From Acuticoccus mangrovi (GTDB taxonomy: Bacteria > Pseudomonadota > Alphaproteobacteria > Rhizobiales > Amorphaceae): a stretch of DNA of 64,000 nt. The first letter of the stretch is position 1. Every line of letters begins with the position of its first letter. Both the position numbers and the translations under genes were made by a program. Positions 53,153 through 62,811 of the stretch are shown here, piece after piece. Below the pieces are notes generated by a model. It made no database searches and was not told where the DNA came from. It saw only the letters and a program-made list of their open reading frames with translations. Location: assembly GCF_016411865.1 (NCBI RefSeq), contig NZ_JAEKJA010000015.1, forward strand, positions 1 through 64,000, given 5' to 3'.

Positions 53153-53850
53153 GGGTGTTTGGGCGGCGCAGCCCGTCACCGCGCCCTACGCAGCTCTGCC
53201 CTCGCACGAGGAAGGCGAACCATGGCCTTCGTGCTCAAGCACGGGCGGCCACACGGCAGGCCTCGGCCGCGGGACCTGCGTAACGGATCCTGCGCTGGTT
53301 GCCAGCTACTGGGCGGCAGCCGGCCGGGATGAAGCGCGTCATCCGCCTCTCGGAAGAAGATTGCGCAATCCCCGTGAGCGACGGCCCCGATCCTGCCGCC
53401 TTCGTGATGCCATCCGGTGTCGAAGTCCGTTCGGTCGCGATCCTAAGCATGCGGATCCACCACGCTCCGGACAGCCAGTTCGGGGGTCGGTTGGGAAATC
53501 TTCATCTCACCGCTCCCTCTCGAACCGCATCGAGGGCACCACTCCACGCTCCAGGCTGCGGATCGACTGTGCGGACATCCGCGCCGAAGTTGGCACCGCC
53601 ACCCATCGAATCACCGCCATGCCCGGGTATCACACAGCTCTCAGGCATTACATCTCGGTAAGGCGCCGCTCGTATGGGTTGTGCGGCGACCGACCGCCGA
53701 TAACTTCTGCACAATGGCCTGCTGCCGGTTTCCCGTCCTCAGCGACGGATGGTGCGCGTGGAATCCAGGTTCGCAGTTGGCACCTCGGCGCTTTGGGGCG
53801 GGCAATCCCGCCGAGCGAACGAGCAAGTCGACGGGCGCTATCGCCTGTGG
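53153..53850. other. Gene-poor region between RTX gene and IS1182 element
   Basis: No intact gene is seen. Frames on both strands lack family similarity and show relic-like composition. No convincing terminator follows the RTX stop codon. Confidence 0.4.
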
Positions 53851-55380
53851 CCGATTCCGTTGAAAAACTCGCTGTTTGCCGCGGCGGCGATCGGGGTGGT
53901 GGCGACCGGCTTGATGCGGTCGCCCTGCCGTCAGGCGGTGACCGGTCGAGTGCCGGCAGGGATGAGCTTGGCGAGCTTTCGGAGGTTCTGGGCGGTGGCG
54001 GCGAGGTGGAACTCGTCGCGAGCGCCGTTCGGGCCGCGCAGGCGTAGTCGATCGAGCTTGAGTATGCGCTTGAGGTGCGCGAACAGCATCTCGACCTTCT
54101 TCCGCTCGCGCCTCGATGTCGCGTAGACCGGCGTGGCCGCGATGTCCCTCGCCATATCGCGGGCCCCTTCGTGGATCGAGCGCAGGATCTTGCGAGCCGG
54201 CTCTTTCGGGCAGCATCTCGGCTTGAGGGCGCACGCATCGCAGTCGTGCTTGCTCGCGCGGTAGCGCATGAGACCCAGCGCATCGACGTTGGCGCCGGTC
54301 TTTCCAGGGCGGCGGAAAGCGCGCAATTCGGCGCCGCCGGGGCAGGTGTAGAGATCGCGCCCATGATCGTAGGCGAAGTCGGCCCTACTGAAGGTGCCGT
54401 CGCGACGGCCCGAGTGGTCGAACACCGGGATGTGCGGCTCGATGCCGTGCTCGTGGACCAGCCAGGCCAGCATCTCGGCCGAGCCGTACGCACTGTCGCC
54501 CATCAAGCGCTCGGGGTAGAGGCCGCGGTCCATCGACCGCTCGATCATGCGCCTGGCCGCCAGAACCTCGGCCTGACGGATCGCCGTGGTCGCTTCCACA
54601 TCGACGATGATCGCGTGTTGGACGTCGATGAGATAGTTCGTGGAATAGGCGAAGAAGGCCTGTCCGCCGTGCGCGCCTGTCCAACGCGCGGCCGGATCGG
54701 CCGGCGAGATGAACTTCGGCGTAACCTCTGTTGCCGCACCGAACGCGGCATCGTCGAGAGTGGCGAGGTACTCCCGAGCCGCACGCCCCGTCGAATGAGG
54801 CGGCAGTCCGGACGTCCCCTCGACGCCTTTCTGCCGGCTGGCCTCAGCCTTGATCAGGCTGGCGTCGACGGCGAACCCATCCCCACCGACCAGGCCCTCC
54901 TCGATGCAGCGGTCGAGCACCGCCTCGAACAAATGCCGAAGGAGATCGCTGTCCCGAAAACGCCCGTGCCTGTTCTTGGAAAAGGTCGAGTGGTCCGGCA
55001 CCCGTCCTTCGAGGCCGAGGCGGCAGAACCAGCGGTAGGCGAGGTTGAGATGGACCTCCTGACACAGCCGCCGCTCGGATCGGATACCGCAGCAGTAGCC
55101 GACGATGAGCATCCGGATCATCAACTCCGGATCGACCGAGGGCCGTCCCGTGTCGCTGTAGAAGGCCTTCAGGTGCGAGCGCATCTCGGTGAGATCGACA
55201 AACCGGTCGATGGCACGCAGGAGGTGATCGGCTGGCACGTGCCGCTCGAGGCTGAACTCGTAGAACAGGGCCTCCTGCATCTGCGTCCGCTCACCCATCA
55301 TCGCCGAATCCTCCGAGGCCCCGAAGGAGTGAATCAGCACTTCGGCATCACAGCAACGCCGACTTTTTCAACGGAATCGG
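53851..55380. mobile_element. Complete IS1182-type insertion sequence
   Basis: The 1530-bp element is bounded by terminal inverted repeats. The left end begins CCGATTCCGTTGAAAAA (53851-53867); the right end, read inward on the minus strand from 55380, gives the same 17 bases. Similarity continues with mismatches to about 25 bp. GG before the left end and CC after the right end may belong to the repeat. The transposase gene fills the element on the minus strand. No target duplication was confirmed. Confidence 0.85.
53931..55301 (-). CDS. IS1182-family transposase
   Basis: This 456-residue DDE transposase has the N-terminal DUF772 region (FYEFSLERHVPADHLLRAIDRFVDL, then DPELMIRMLIVGYCCGIRSERRLCQEVHLNLAYRWFCRLGLEGRVPDHSTFSKNR). 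The DDE domain runs from VGGDGFAVDASLIKAEA (first Asp) through MGDSAYGSAEML (second Asp) to KKVEMLFAHLKRILKLDRLRLRG (Glu). A cysteine-rich segment (HDCDACALKPRCCP) precedes the last motif, as usual for the family. ATG 55301 follows GGAGG; a GTG at 55340 is less likely. The gene is intact, so the element may be active. Confidence 0.95.
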   Translation of the reverse strand: MMGERTQMQEALFYEFSLERHVPADHLLRAIDRFVDLTEMRSHLKAFYSDTGRPSVDPELMIRMLIVGYCCGIRSERRLCQEVHLNLAYRWFCRLGLEGRVPDHSTFSKNRHGRFRDSDLLRHLFEAVLDRCIEEGLVGGDGFAVDASLIKAEASRQKGVEGTSGLPPHSTGRAAREYLATLDDAAFGAATEVTPKFISPADPAARWTGAHGGQAFFAYSTNYLIDVQHAIIVDVEATTAIRQAEVLAARRMIERSMDRGLYPERLMGDSAYGSAEMLAWLVHEHGIEPHIPVFDHSGRRDGTFSRADFAYDHGRDLYTCPGGAELRAFRRPGKTGANVDALGLMRYRASKHDCDACALKPRCCPKEPARKILRSIHEGARDMARDIAATPVYATSRRERKKVEMLFAHLKRILKLDRLRLRGPNGARDEFHLAATAQNLRKLAKLIPAGTRPVTA

Positions 55381-55598
55381 CCCATTCCGGCCGTTCAAAG
55401 CGGGGCTTAAGGAGCTCCGAAGCGGACGTCCCCGGATGGCGGCCCGCTCCCCGTCGGGACGACCCGTGACCAAAGAGAGATCGTCCAGTTCCGGGTCGAG
55501 CAACTCCAAAGTCGACGTTCACATCCGGCGGCCGGGTCCGGCGATCAAGGAAGCAGACCGGCAATTCAACTCGGACCGCGCTGCCCGAAATCGTCGCG

Positions 55599-56282
55599 TC
55601 ACGTGGCAAGTGAACGGGCAAGGCGAACGGGGTTGTAGCCGATCTGGCCATAGACCCGTCGGGATACGAGGCCGTCGCGCTCCAACCGCTTCAAGCATGG
55701 TCCCACGCTGTTGCGGGACAGGCCCGCGATCTCGCCGAGTTCGTGCTGGGTGCAGGGAACGAAGGTTTCGGCATCGATGGTCCTTATGGGGCCGGCCAGT
55801 CGGATCAATGTGTTGATGATCTTGCTGCGGACATCGCCCCGAACGAGGGTCGAAGCCAGCATCAGCGCATTATCCATGTGGGAAACGGTCAATCTGGCGA
55901 AGTAACGCCAGGTTCGCGTATCGAGCGTCTCAATCACCTGCAGTTCGCGGGCGGGGAGGTGGAGAATCTCGACATTTGTGCGGGCCCGCACCTCGACCCG
56001 GCGCTCCGATGCGGTGACCGCGGCCGCCTCCCCGACCCACCAGCCCGCTCGCGCAATGTAGACGAGTTGCGGCGGAAAGGGTCCTGAAGCCAGCAGCACG
56101 TCGGCGAACCCCTCGACCATGCCGTAGATCCCGCCGGGAGGATCGCCAAGCGAATAGAGGCGTTGTCCGACGGGCATTTTCCGCAACTCGCAGCGATCGA
56201 GCACGAGCTCACGAAACGGGGCCGGTTGCTCCGAAAGCCAGCCGATCTCGCTGGCGACCATTTTTGCGTCTGTAGGGGTCAT
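55599..56282 (-). CDS. Crp/Fnr-family transcriptional regulator
   Basis: This 227-residue regulator has a cyclic-nucleotide-binding-type beta-barrel (residues 25-125: RCELRKMPVGQRLYSLGDPPGGIYGMVEGFADVLL, then WVGEAAAVTASERRVEVRARTNVEILHLPA), a dimer helix, and a Crp-type winged helix with CTQHELGEIAGLSRNSVGPCLKRLERDGLVSRRVYGQI. The FNR cysteine cluster is absent and the cAMP RS motif is not obvious, so the signal is unknown. ATG 56282 is preferred over an upstream start at 56423, because the extra segment would cover a perfect palindrome and reads poorly. It is divergent from the arylsulfatase gene. Confidence 0.88.
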   Translation of the reverse strand: MTPTDAKMVASEIGWLSEQPAPFRELVLDRCELRKMPVGQRLYSLGDPPGGIYGMVEGFADVLLASGPFPPQLVYIARAGWWVGEAAAVTASERRVEVRARTNVEILHLPARELQVIETLDTRTWRYFARLTVSHMDNALMLASTLVRGDVRSKIINTLIRLAGPIRTIDAETFVPCTQHELGEIAGLSRNSVGPCLKRLERDGLVSRRVYGQIGYNPVRLARSLAT

Positions 56283-56298
56283 GGAAAATTTGTCCGCC

Positions 56299-56320
56299 AG
56301 TTGCACACCGGTGTGCAACT
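56299..56320. promoter_or_regulatory. Perfect 22-bp palindrome upstream of the Crp/Fnr gene
   Basis: AGTTGCACACC at 56299-56309 is followed directly by its exact reverse complement (56310-56320). It begins 17 bp upstream of the regulator's start codon and lies 275 bp from the arylsulfatase start. The TTGC...GCAA ends and two-fold symmetry suit a Crp/Fnr dimer, so autoregulation is likely. Confidence 0.7.
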
Positions 56321-56594
56321 TAGGGCAGTAAGTTGGGATACCTTCGCGAGTCAAAAGCAGCAAAAAGCGGACAGGCACCACTCCAATCAAATTGCGGCAA
56401 CAACAGGTGCGTTTCCGCGCCACGTCTTGGGTCGGCCGTCAAAGATGATCCCATTCGACGAGACGGCCCCTTGACGTTGACGAGAGTGCGGCTCGGTCGA
56501 TCGACTTTGCGTCACTCTCCCATGGCGTAAACGCCCAGGTCCGCGCCGGAATGCTGGGGCTGGCGCTGCGCGCTCATCAAACAAGGGGGGTCCA

Positions 56595-58937
56595 ATGCTC
56601 AATAAATTGACCGTGTCGGCGATGGCGCTGCTCGCCTTCGGCGTGACCCATGCCGAAGCTCAGCAATGGCCGGACCGCACCACGTTGCCGATACCGCTCG
56701 CCCCATTCGAAGGCACGATCGGCGAGACCTATCAAGAGTCCCAACCCGATTGGCAGGAGCCGGTGGCGGCGCCGGAAGGCGCACCCAACATCATCGTCAT
56801 TCTGCTCGACGACGTGGGGTTCGGCCAGACCTCCACGTTCGGCGGGCTGATCCCGACCCCTGCGCTGGACCGGCTCGCGGAAGAGGGCCTGCGTTTCACC
56901 CGCTTTCACACCACGGCCATCTGCGGGCCGTCGCGCGCGGCCCTGCTCACCGGACGAAACCATCATACCAGCGGTAACGGGTTCCTGATGGAATGGGCGA
57001 CCGGATTCCCGAGCTACTCCACCATGCTCTCGCGCGAGACGGCAACCATTGGCCAGATCCTCAAGGACAACGGCTACGCCACCTGGTGGTTCGGCAAGAA
57101 CCACAATACGCCCGACTGGGAGCAAACCGTCACCGGCCCCTTCGACCGATGGCCGACGGGGATGGGCTTCGATTACTTCTACGGCTTCAACTCCGGCGAG
57201 ACCCACCAGTATTACCCGGTGCTGTTCGAGAACACGACCCCGGTCGAACCCGACAAGACCCCGGCGGAGGGGTACCACTTCATGACCGACATGACCGACC
57301 GCGCCATCGCGCGCATGAAGTTCGCCAAGTCGGTCGCGCCGAACAAGCCTTTCTTCATGTATTTCGCGCCGGGGGCGATGCACGCCCCGCACCACGTCAC
57401 CGCCGAATGGCGCGACAAGTTCGACGGGGCGTTCGACATGGGCTGGGAAGCTTATCGCGAGCAAGTCTTCGATCGGCAGAAGACGATGGGGATCGTTCCG
57501 CCCGACACCGTGCTCACGTCGCGCCCCGACTGGGTGCCCGCCTGGGAGACGCTGACCGACGTACAGAAGGAGGTCTACGACGATCTCATGGAAAACTTCG
57601 CGGGCTACTTCGCCTTTACCGACCATGAGATCGGCCGCCTGCTGGACGCGGTGAAGCACCTGCCGGACGGCGAGAACACGTTGGTGATCTATATCGTCGG
57701 CGACAACGGCGCCTCGTCCGAGGGCGGGCCGGACGGCACGCTGAACGAGATCATGAACCTCAACGGCATCCCCTCGAACCTCGAGGACATCAAGGCCAAT
57801 CTCGACAAGCTGGGGGGGCCGCAGTCGGAGCCGCACTATCCGGTCGGTTGGGCGTGGGCCGGAAACACGCCCTTCCAATGGGTCAAGCAGGTCGCCTCGC
57901 ATCTCGGCGGCACGCGTAACCCCATGGTTGTCAGTTGGCCGGCGCGGATCGAGCACGACAACGCTCCGCGCACCGCCTTCCTTCACCTCGTGGACGTGGT
58001 GCCGACGATCCTCGAAGCGGCCCATATCCCGATGCCGGCGACGGTGAACGGTGTCGTCCAGAAGCCGTTGGAAGGCGAGAGCTTTCTGGCGAGCTTCACC
58101 GACCCTGACTACAAGGGTCGAAGCCAGCAATATTTCGAGGTCTTCTCCAACCGCTCCATGTATGCCGACGGCTGGAAGGCCGACGCCCAGCACACCTTCC
58201 CTTGGCGACAGGACTACGCGCCCGGCAACTGGGACGAGGACGAATGGGAGTTGTACAACCTCGACAAGGATTTCTCCGAGGCCAACGATCTCGCCGCCCA
58301 GTACCCTGAGAAGCTCGAAGAGTTGAAAGCGATGCTCGACGAGGCTTTCGAGAAATACGGCGTGCTGCCGCTCGACGACCGTGGTTCCGCACGTCTTGCA
58401 ATCGCCAAGCCGCCGGTGCCGGGCGCAGACGAGGATGCCACCACCTTCACCTACTTTGAGGGTGCCACACGCATCGCCGAGCCCGCCGCACCACCGATGA
58501 AGAACCGCTCCTGGACGCTCACGGCGAACGTCACGACCGAGGGGGCCGATACCGAGGGCGTCATCCTGGGCTTCGGCGGCGTCGCGGCCGGCCTGGTGCT
58601 CTACCTCGACGCCGGCGTTCCGGTCTTCGACTACAACCTTTTCGAGAAGCACACCGTGGTGAAGGGCACCGAGCCGCTGTCTGGCGGCGAGGCCGAGATC
58701 ACCCTCGACTTCGCCTACCAGGGCGCAGAGGGCGAAGTTGGTAAGGGCGCCGAGATCGTTCTGTCCGTCAACGGTCGCGAAGTGTCGCGAGGCGGCATGG
58801 ACTCGACCGTCGCCGGGCGCTTCGGCATCGATACTTTCGGCATCGGCGAGGATAGCGGACAACCTGTCACCGAGGAGTACGAAGCGCCGTTCTCCTTCAC
58901 GGGCACGATCGAGAAGGTCGTCGTGGAGGTCCGGTGA
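56595..58937 (+). CDS. Secreted arylsulfatase
   Basis: This 780-residue enzyme cleaves sulfate esters in the periplasm or outside the cell. A signal peptide ([18 protein letters not shown]) is followed by the sulfatase domain at about residues 65-500. [13 protein letters not shown] gives the metal-binding aspartates (D72, D73), and [13 protein letters not shown] gives the CxPSR motif in which C110 becomes formylglycine. FGKNHN and the [14 protein letters not shown] block supply further catalytic and metal residues. The C-terminal 250 residues form a beta-rich domain, as in the long PAS-type arylsulfatases. No formylglycine-generating enzyme gene is nearby, so maturation must rely on another locus. 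The Crp/Fnr gene is divergent. Confidence 0.93.
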   Translation: MLNKLTVSAMALLAFGVTHAEAQQWPDRTTLPIPLAPFEGTIGETYQESQPDWQEPVAAPEGAPNIIVILLDDVGFGQTSTFGGLIPTPALDRLAEEGLRFTRFHTTAICGPSRAALLTGRNHHTSGNGFLMEWATGFPSYSTMLSRETATIGQILKDNGYATWWFGKNHNTPDWEQTVTGPFDRWPTGMGFDYFYGFNSGETHQYYPVLFENTTPVEPDKTPAEGYHFMTDMTDRAIARMKFAKSVAPNKPFFMYFAPGAMHAPHHVTAEWRDKFDGAFDMGWEAYREQVFDRQKTMGIVPPDTVLTSRPDWVPAWETLTDVQKEVYDDLMENFAGYFAFTDHEIGRLLDAVKHLPDGENTLVIYIVGDNGASSEGGPDGTLNEIMNLNGIPSNLEDIKANLDKLGGPQSEPHYPVGWAWAGNTPFQWVKQVASHLGGTRNPMVVSWPARIEHDNAPRTAFLHLVDVVPTILEAAHIPMPATVNGVVQKPLEGESFLASFTDPDYKGRSQQYFEVFSNRSMYADGWKADAQHTFPWRQDYAPGNWDEDEWELYNLDKDFSEANDLAAQYPEKLEELKAMLDEAFEKYGVLPLDDRGSARLAIAKPPVPGADEDATTFTYFEGATRIAEPAAPPMKNRSWTLTANVTTEGADTEGVILGFGGVAAGLVLYLDAGVPVFDYNLFEKHTVVKGTEPLSGGEAEITLDFAYQGAEGEVGKGAEIVLSVNGREVSRGGMDSTVAGRFGIDTFGIGEDSGQPVTEEYEAPFSFTGTIEKVVVEVR

Positions 58938-59347
58938 ATCGGCTCATCTGCAGCCACTTCAACGAAAACGCTGTGTGAGTCTGCACTGCGTTTTCGTTGG
59001 ACATTCTGGGACACGCTCAACGTCTGCTTCTGACACCATGTGCGCGGGTTCAATTGGAGCAGTCGTTCCGCTCAAGGTTGGACCTTCTCCGAAGCACACG
59101 CCCCCGGATCGCGGCCAGGTTGCCCCGAACCCAGCTCAGGGGAATCGCGCATCGGGACTCTTTTCATCTGAACTATCCACTAGCGAGAATAACCCGAGAA
59201 GGGAGGTTTGAGACCACCCTTACCGGTCATCTGCTGTCGAGCTACGAACGCTATCTCGCCAATATCGAAACGGATGACGTATTTCCCCGGATATGGGTCC
59301 GCGCTCCCGCCAAGGAAAGAGCAAAACTAGGAGTTGTTAGGTGGATC
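58938..59347. other. Intergenic region before a small membrane protein
   Basis: A plus-strand frame remains open through 58997-59347 and joins the next gene, but its translation has no family match or domain pattern. It is treated as non-coding. Composition is AT-richer than the arylsulfatase. Confidence 0.4.
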
Positions 59348-59680
59348 ATGAAAAAACTATTGATCGCTGTGGGGATTGCTACTCCCGTTCTTGTTCTTCT
59401 CGTCTGGGTATTTTCGGGCTCGACCGAGGAGGATTACCAGCGAGCGCTGAAGTGCGCCTCCGCGTCGCGCCGAGCGCTCAGCTTAGGCGTCGTCAAGACC
59501 GAGAGTGTGCCGAAAATTAAGGCTCTCTTGCGTGGTTTTGAAGACGAGGCCGAGAAATTGAGCAGAAGGTTGGGAAAGCCGGCCGGGCACGCATCGAGAG
59601 ACCTTCATCTTGCGGAATTTTCTGTTCTAAAATTAGGCGATGTGGACTTCGTCTTAGGGGAGTACGATTGTTGGAGCTGA
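59348..59680 (+). CDS. Small single-pass membrane or secreted protein
   Basis: This 110-residue protein starts at ATG 59348 with a signal-anchor (KKLLIAVGIATPVLVLLVWVFSG). The rest is a soluble helical segment (TEEDYQRALKCASASRRALSLGVVKTE, KIKALLRGFEDEAEKLSRRLGKPAG) with two cysteines, one near the end. No family is recognised. An upstream open frame without a good start was not included. It lies in AT-richer DNA next to a phage-derived remnant, which suggests it came with the island at tRNA-Ser. Confidence 0.55.
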   Translation: MKKLLIAVGIATPVLVLLVWVFSGSTEEDYQRALKCASASRRALSLGVVKTESVPKIKALLRGFEDEAEKLSRRLGKPAGHASRDLHLAEFSVLKLGDVDFVLGEYDCWS

Positions 59681-59701
59681 CAACGCGTTCCGGGGGAGTA
59701 T

Positions 59702-59914
59702 TTAACGGCACGACGTTCCGAAGAGCTCGGCAGGCGACTTTACCGCCAGAGCGGCCCGCAAGGCTCCGAATAATTCGATTCCCGATACCTTAATGGCTGC
59801 GCCGCGCTCGGCACTGCGCTGCATGAGCTGGGTGCCGTCCATCATGGAGCGGGTCGCTCGATCCCACTCCGCGACGGTCAGGACGTCGCGAGCGCGGAGC
59901 CCGGACGAGAGCAC
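59702..59914 (-). CDS. Short hypothetical reading frame in the phage remnant
   Basis: This 70-codon frame begins at GTG 59914, 21 bp after the stop of the coiled-coil membrane protein gene. It encodes EWDRATRSMMDGTQLMQRSAERGAAIKVSGIEL and ends ALAVKSPAELFGTSCR. The final segment resembles helices of phasin-type proteins, but the match is too short to rely on. It may be a fragment of a larger gene. Confidence 0.3.
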   Translation of the reverse strand: MLSSGLRARDVLTVAEWDRATRSMMDGTQLMQRSAERGAAIKVSGIELFGALRAALAVKSPAELFGTSCR

Positions 59915-59935
59915 GATGCGCCGTGCAGCGCCCCC

Positions 59936-60433
59936 CTACCGCCCCTGTGCATCCTGCTGGGCCTCGATCCTCTGGGTGCGCTGGTCGGTGGAGCGGACCT
60001 GCACCTCGATGGAGGAGACGGCGGGGACGAGGTCGTCGAGGCGGTCGTCCTGGCGGGCGTTCTCGGCGGTGACGGCCTTGATGCGCTCGCCGTTGGTCTC
60101 GATTTTCTCCAGCGCCCGCACGAAGCTGTTGGAGGTGGTCCACATCGCCGTCACCGCGCCACCGCCGGAGAGGGTGAGGAGCACGAACCCGAGGCGCGCC
60201 CACACCCACCACACCTTCTTGCGCGCCTGATCCTCGGCGCACTGCTGATACTCCGCCTTCCTCAGCCTCTCCTCTTGCTTGATCTGCCGCGAGCGCTCCT
60301 CGGTGTAGCTCTGCAGCGTGTCCACCACCGTCGTCACCTTGCGGTCGACCTCGTCGACGCGGCGCGAGAGGTGGTCGTGGCGCTTGCTGAGGTCCTCCAC
60401 GCGGGCGTGCACGTCCTCGACGCTGTTCGGCAT
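59936..60433 (-). CDS. Coiled-coil membrane protein, phage lysis-cassette type
   Basis: This 165-residue protein has a coiled-coil N-domain (SVEDVHARVEDLSKRHDHLSRRVDEVDRKVTTVVDTLQS), one transmembrane segment (VWARLGFVLLTLSGGGAVTAMWTTS) and a second coiled coil (ALEKIETNGERIKAVTAENARQDDRLDDLV). This layout is common in phage-encoded holin-associated or XhlA-like proteins. ATG 60433 follows GGGGGA. Its first bases coincide with the point where the integrase coding sequence is cut, so a deletion has joined it to the integrase. No other phage structural genes remain here. Confidence 0.6.
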   Translation of the reverse strand: MPNSVEDVHARVEDLSKRHDHLSRRVDEVDRKVTTVVDTLQSYTEERSRQIKQEERLRKAEYQQCAEDQARKKVWWVWARLGFVLLTLSGGGAVTAMWTTSNSFVRALEKIETNGERIKAVTAENARQDDRLDDLVPAVSSIEVQVRSTDQRTQRIEAQQDAQGR

Positions 60434-61448
60434 CGTCCCCCGCCCAATCGCGGAAGGACGAGCGGAAGCCGTGGACAGTAAACTTTCGCTCGTCCCCACA
60501 TCGACGCCGCACGAGCTGGGTTAAAGCCATGTCACTGAGAGGGTTCGTCAGTCGTGCGCCGGGAAAGGGGATGGAGAACTTTTCTTGCCCCTTTAGAACC
60601 GCCAGTGCCGGCGCGGTGAGCGGCACGCGGTGAGGTCGAGTTGCCTTCATGCGCTCGGCTGGGACGGTCCAAACGGCGTCGTCAAAGTCAATCTCGTCCC
60701 ACGTCATCTTCCGAACCTCGCCCGAGCGAGCGGCAGTGAGGATCAGAAATGTGAGCGCCCGCGCTGCGCTGCCATTGACGCTACCGAGGTGGGCGACGAA
60801 GCCCGGCACGTCTTGCCAGGGTATCGAAGCGTGATGCCCTCTCGATAGCTTCACCGGCTTGGGCAGCACCATGGACAGGCGGCCACGCCATCGGGCCGGG
60901 TTGTCCCCGGCCCGCCATCCGCGCGTCGCGGCATAGTCGAGCACCCGCTCTATGCGCCCTCGCAAACGGGTCGCCGTTTCCGGTTTGGCCTGCCAGATCG
61001 GGGTGAGGCAGGACAGCACGGCTTCTCCATCAACCTCGTTGACCGGTTTGTCGGTGAGTGCGGCAGCATGCGTCGCAAGCGTCGCGCCCCACTGGGCTCG
61101 GTGTTTCGGGTTGCGCCACGACGCTCCCATGGCCTCGATGAAGGCGTCGGCTGCGGCTCCGAATGTCGGGGACGAGACCTTGGGCTGTGAGGCAGCATGG
61201 CGCTCATCGATCGGGTCGACGCCATCGCGAACCTTGGCCCTCGCCACGTCCGCCGCGCGGCGCGCCTCCGCGAGCGACAGCGTCGGAAATGTCCCGAGCA
61301 CCATCTCGCGCCGACGTTTGTTGAGGCTTTAGAGATGGACCCACTGCTTCGCGCCGCAGGTGCGAACGCGAAGATAGAGCCCACCGCCGTCGGCGTACCG
61401 CCCCGGCTTGGCAACGGCCTTGACCTCGGCGACCGTCAATCTGGCCAT
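60434..61448 (-). pseudogene. P4-type tyrosine recombinase (integrase) pseudogene
   Basis: On the minus strand the frame opens at ATG 61448 with MARLTVAEVKAVAKPGRYADGGGLYLRV, the N-terminal arm-binding domain (DUF4102) of P4-type integrases. Codon 40 is TAA (61329-61331), where relatives have an aromatic residue in a WVxxYSLN-like motif. The frame continues with the core-binding domain and catalytic domain (TAARSGEVRKMTWDEIDFDDAVWTVPAERMK, with the first catalytic Arg, then FTVHGFRSSFRDWAGD with His-x-x-Arg). It is cut off there; the last helices and catalytic tyrosine are missing. Both the nonsense codon and the truncation make it inactive. It lies 158 bp downstream of tRNA-Ser, the usual attachment site type. 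Confidence 0.88.
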
Positions 61449-61605
61449 GCTTGCCCCACAGATCGCATCTTTGTGCCCCACAGATTGCCCCACAGGAGAG
61501 GTGCGGCTACGTGGCGGACGAAGCGGCTAGATGCGTCGAGGAAAGCGGAAAACGCCAGGGATTTAGGGGCTCTTGGCGATCGCGGTCGGCCGGTGAAGGC
61601 CCATG

Positions 61606-61695
61606 TGGCGGAGAGAGAGGGATTCGAACCCTCGGAACGCTTGCGCGCTCAACGGTTTTCGAGACCGCCCCGTTCGACCACTCCGGCATCTCTCC
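61606..61695 (-). tRNA. tRNA-Ser (anticodon CGA)
   Basis: On the minus strand GGAGAGA (61689-61695) pairs with TCTCTCC (61610-61616) as the acceptor stem, followed by G and an encoded CCA (61606-61608). The anticodon loop CTCGAAA carries CGA, reading UCG serine codons. A long variable arm (GAGCGCGCAAGCGTTC) and the T-loop GGTTCGAATCC are typical of tRNA-Ser. Length is 90 nt with CCA. The 3' end faces the dead integrase. Confidence 0.95.
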
Positions 61696-61705
61696 CGCGG
61701 CCGGC

Positions 61706-61734
61706 AACCTAGTGGCACTCACGCGCCGCCGCAA
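61706..61734 (-). promoter_or_regulatory. Probable tRNA-Ser promoter
   Basis: On the minus strand TTGCGG (61729-61734) and TAGGTT (61706-61711) are separated by 17 bp, with the -10 box 11 bp before the tRNA 5' end. The hexamers are imperfect but the placement is good. Confidence 0.4.
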
Positions 61735-61790
61735 GGTGCATCGCACCGTGCGGTCCGCTACGGTGGCGAAAAAGTCGGGGAGGACAGGGC

Positions 61791-62711
61791 GTGGAACATC
61801 TCGGGTTCGTGGGCGTCGGGCTCATGGGCGAGGGAATCGCCTCGTCCGCCATGCGGCGCGGCCATCGGCTGACCGTCGTCGCCCACCAGAAGCGCGCCGC
61901 CGTCGACCGGCTCGTCGCCGCCGGGGCGCAGGAGGCGACCTCGCTCGAGGCGCTCGCCGCCACAGTCGACGCCGTCGCGATCTGCGTGACCGACGCCCCC
62001 GCCGTCGAGGCCGTCGTGGCGGGGCTCGGCGCGGGACTGCGGCCCGGCCAGATGATCCTCGACATCTCGACGTCGCAGCCCGCGACCTCGCGGCGCCTCG
62101 CCGAGGCCCTCGCCGATCGGGGCGTGCGCTTCGTCGACGCGCCCGTCACCGGCGGACCAGACGACGCGATGGCCGGGCGCCTCGCGACGCTCCTCGGGGC
62201 GGGCGAGGACGACGCGCCGCGGGCGCGCGCGCTCGCGGACGCCTGGTCGGCCAAGGTGCGCCACTTCGGCGCCGTCGGCACCGGCCACACCGCGAAGCTC
62301 ATCAACAACTTCGTCACCCAGGGCACGATCGCCCTCCTCGCCGAGGCCTACGGGCGGGCCCACCGCGCCGGGGTCGACTGGCACGGCCTCCACGACGTGA
62401 TGCTCACCGGCGCGGCCCGCTCCGGCACGCTGGAGCGCATCGTGACCCCCGCCCTCGACGGCAACTTCGACGGCCTCCCCTTCACCGTCCGCAACGCCGA
62501 GAAGGACGTGCGCTACTACGCCGCCCTCGCACAGGAGATGGACGGCGCCCCCTCCCCCATCGCCGACGCCCTCCATGCGACGTTCTCGGCACACGTCGAC
62601 CACGGCCGGGGCGACGCGTTCGTCTCCCGCCTCCTCGACCCCGACGTCGACGCTGCCGCCAACCGAAGCATCGACGCCGATAGCGATGCCGGCACCGGGC
62701 GGTCGTCCTGA
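61791..62711 (+). CDS. NAD(P)-dependent beta-hydroxyacid dehydrogenase
   Basis: This 306-residue enzyme belongs to the 3-hydroxyisobutyrate dehydrogenase family. GFVGVGLMGEGIASSAMRRG is the cofactor loop, DAPVTGGPDDAMAGRLATLLGAG the substrate loop, and GTGHTAKLINNFV carries the catalytic lysine. EKDVRYY matches the C-terminal KD motif. The start is GTG 61791 behind GGGGAGGA. The last 30 residues are a low-complexity Asp/Ala/Arg tail. It is followed 100 bp later by a FAH-family gene on the same strand, so the two may act in one acid-catabolic pathway. It is a paralogue of the gene at 13985 with modest similarity. Confidence 0.9.
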   Translation: MEHLGFVGVGLMGEGIASSAMRRGHRLTVVAHQKRAAVDRLVAAGAQEATSLEALAATVDAVAICVTDAPAVEAVVAGLGAGLRPGQMILDISTSQPATSRRLAEALADRGVRFVDAPVTGGPDDAMAGRLATLLGAGEDDAPRARALADAWSAKVRHFGAVGTGHTAKLINNFVTQGTIALLAEAYGRAHRAGVDWHGLHDVMLTGAARSGTLERIVTPALDGNFDGLPFTVRNAEKDVRYYAALAQEMDGAPSPIADALHATFSAHVDHGRGDAFVSRLLDPDVDAAANRSIDADSDAGTGRSS

Positions 62712-62811
62712 GGCGTCCGGGCCGGCGATCACCCACCCGCCCATCAGCCGAGCGTCGGGCCGGGCCGTTCGGCCGCCAGGCGGTCACCAGAAAGAAAAAA
62801 GGACATCAGGG

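Noticed and set aside
53153-53200. Terminator after the RTX gene
   Set aside because: Only a weak GC stem with mismatches and no U-tract is present.
55602-56423. Longer Crp/Fnr protein starting at 56423
   Set aside because: The extra 47 residues would be encoded across the perfect palindrome, have no family similarity, and the family start fits 56282.
58997-59347. N-terminal extension of the small membrane protein at 59348
   Set aside because: The extension places the signal-anchor in mid-protein and has no family match, while ATG 59348 starts directly with a signal-anchor.
61606-61640. Second attachment-site copy of the tRNA-Ser 3' end
   Set aside because: Looked for the TTCGAATCCCTCTC segment across the rest of the window and did not see a second copy; the other border may lie elsewhere or be deleted.
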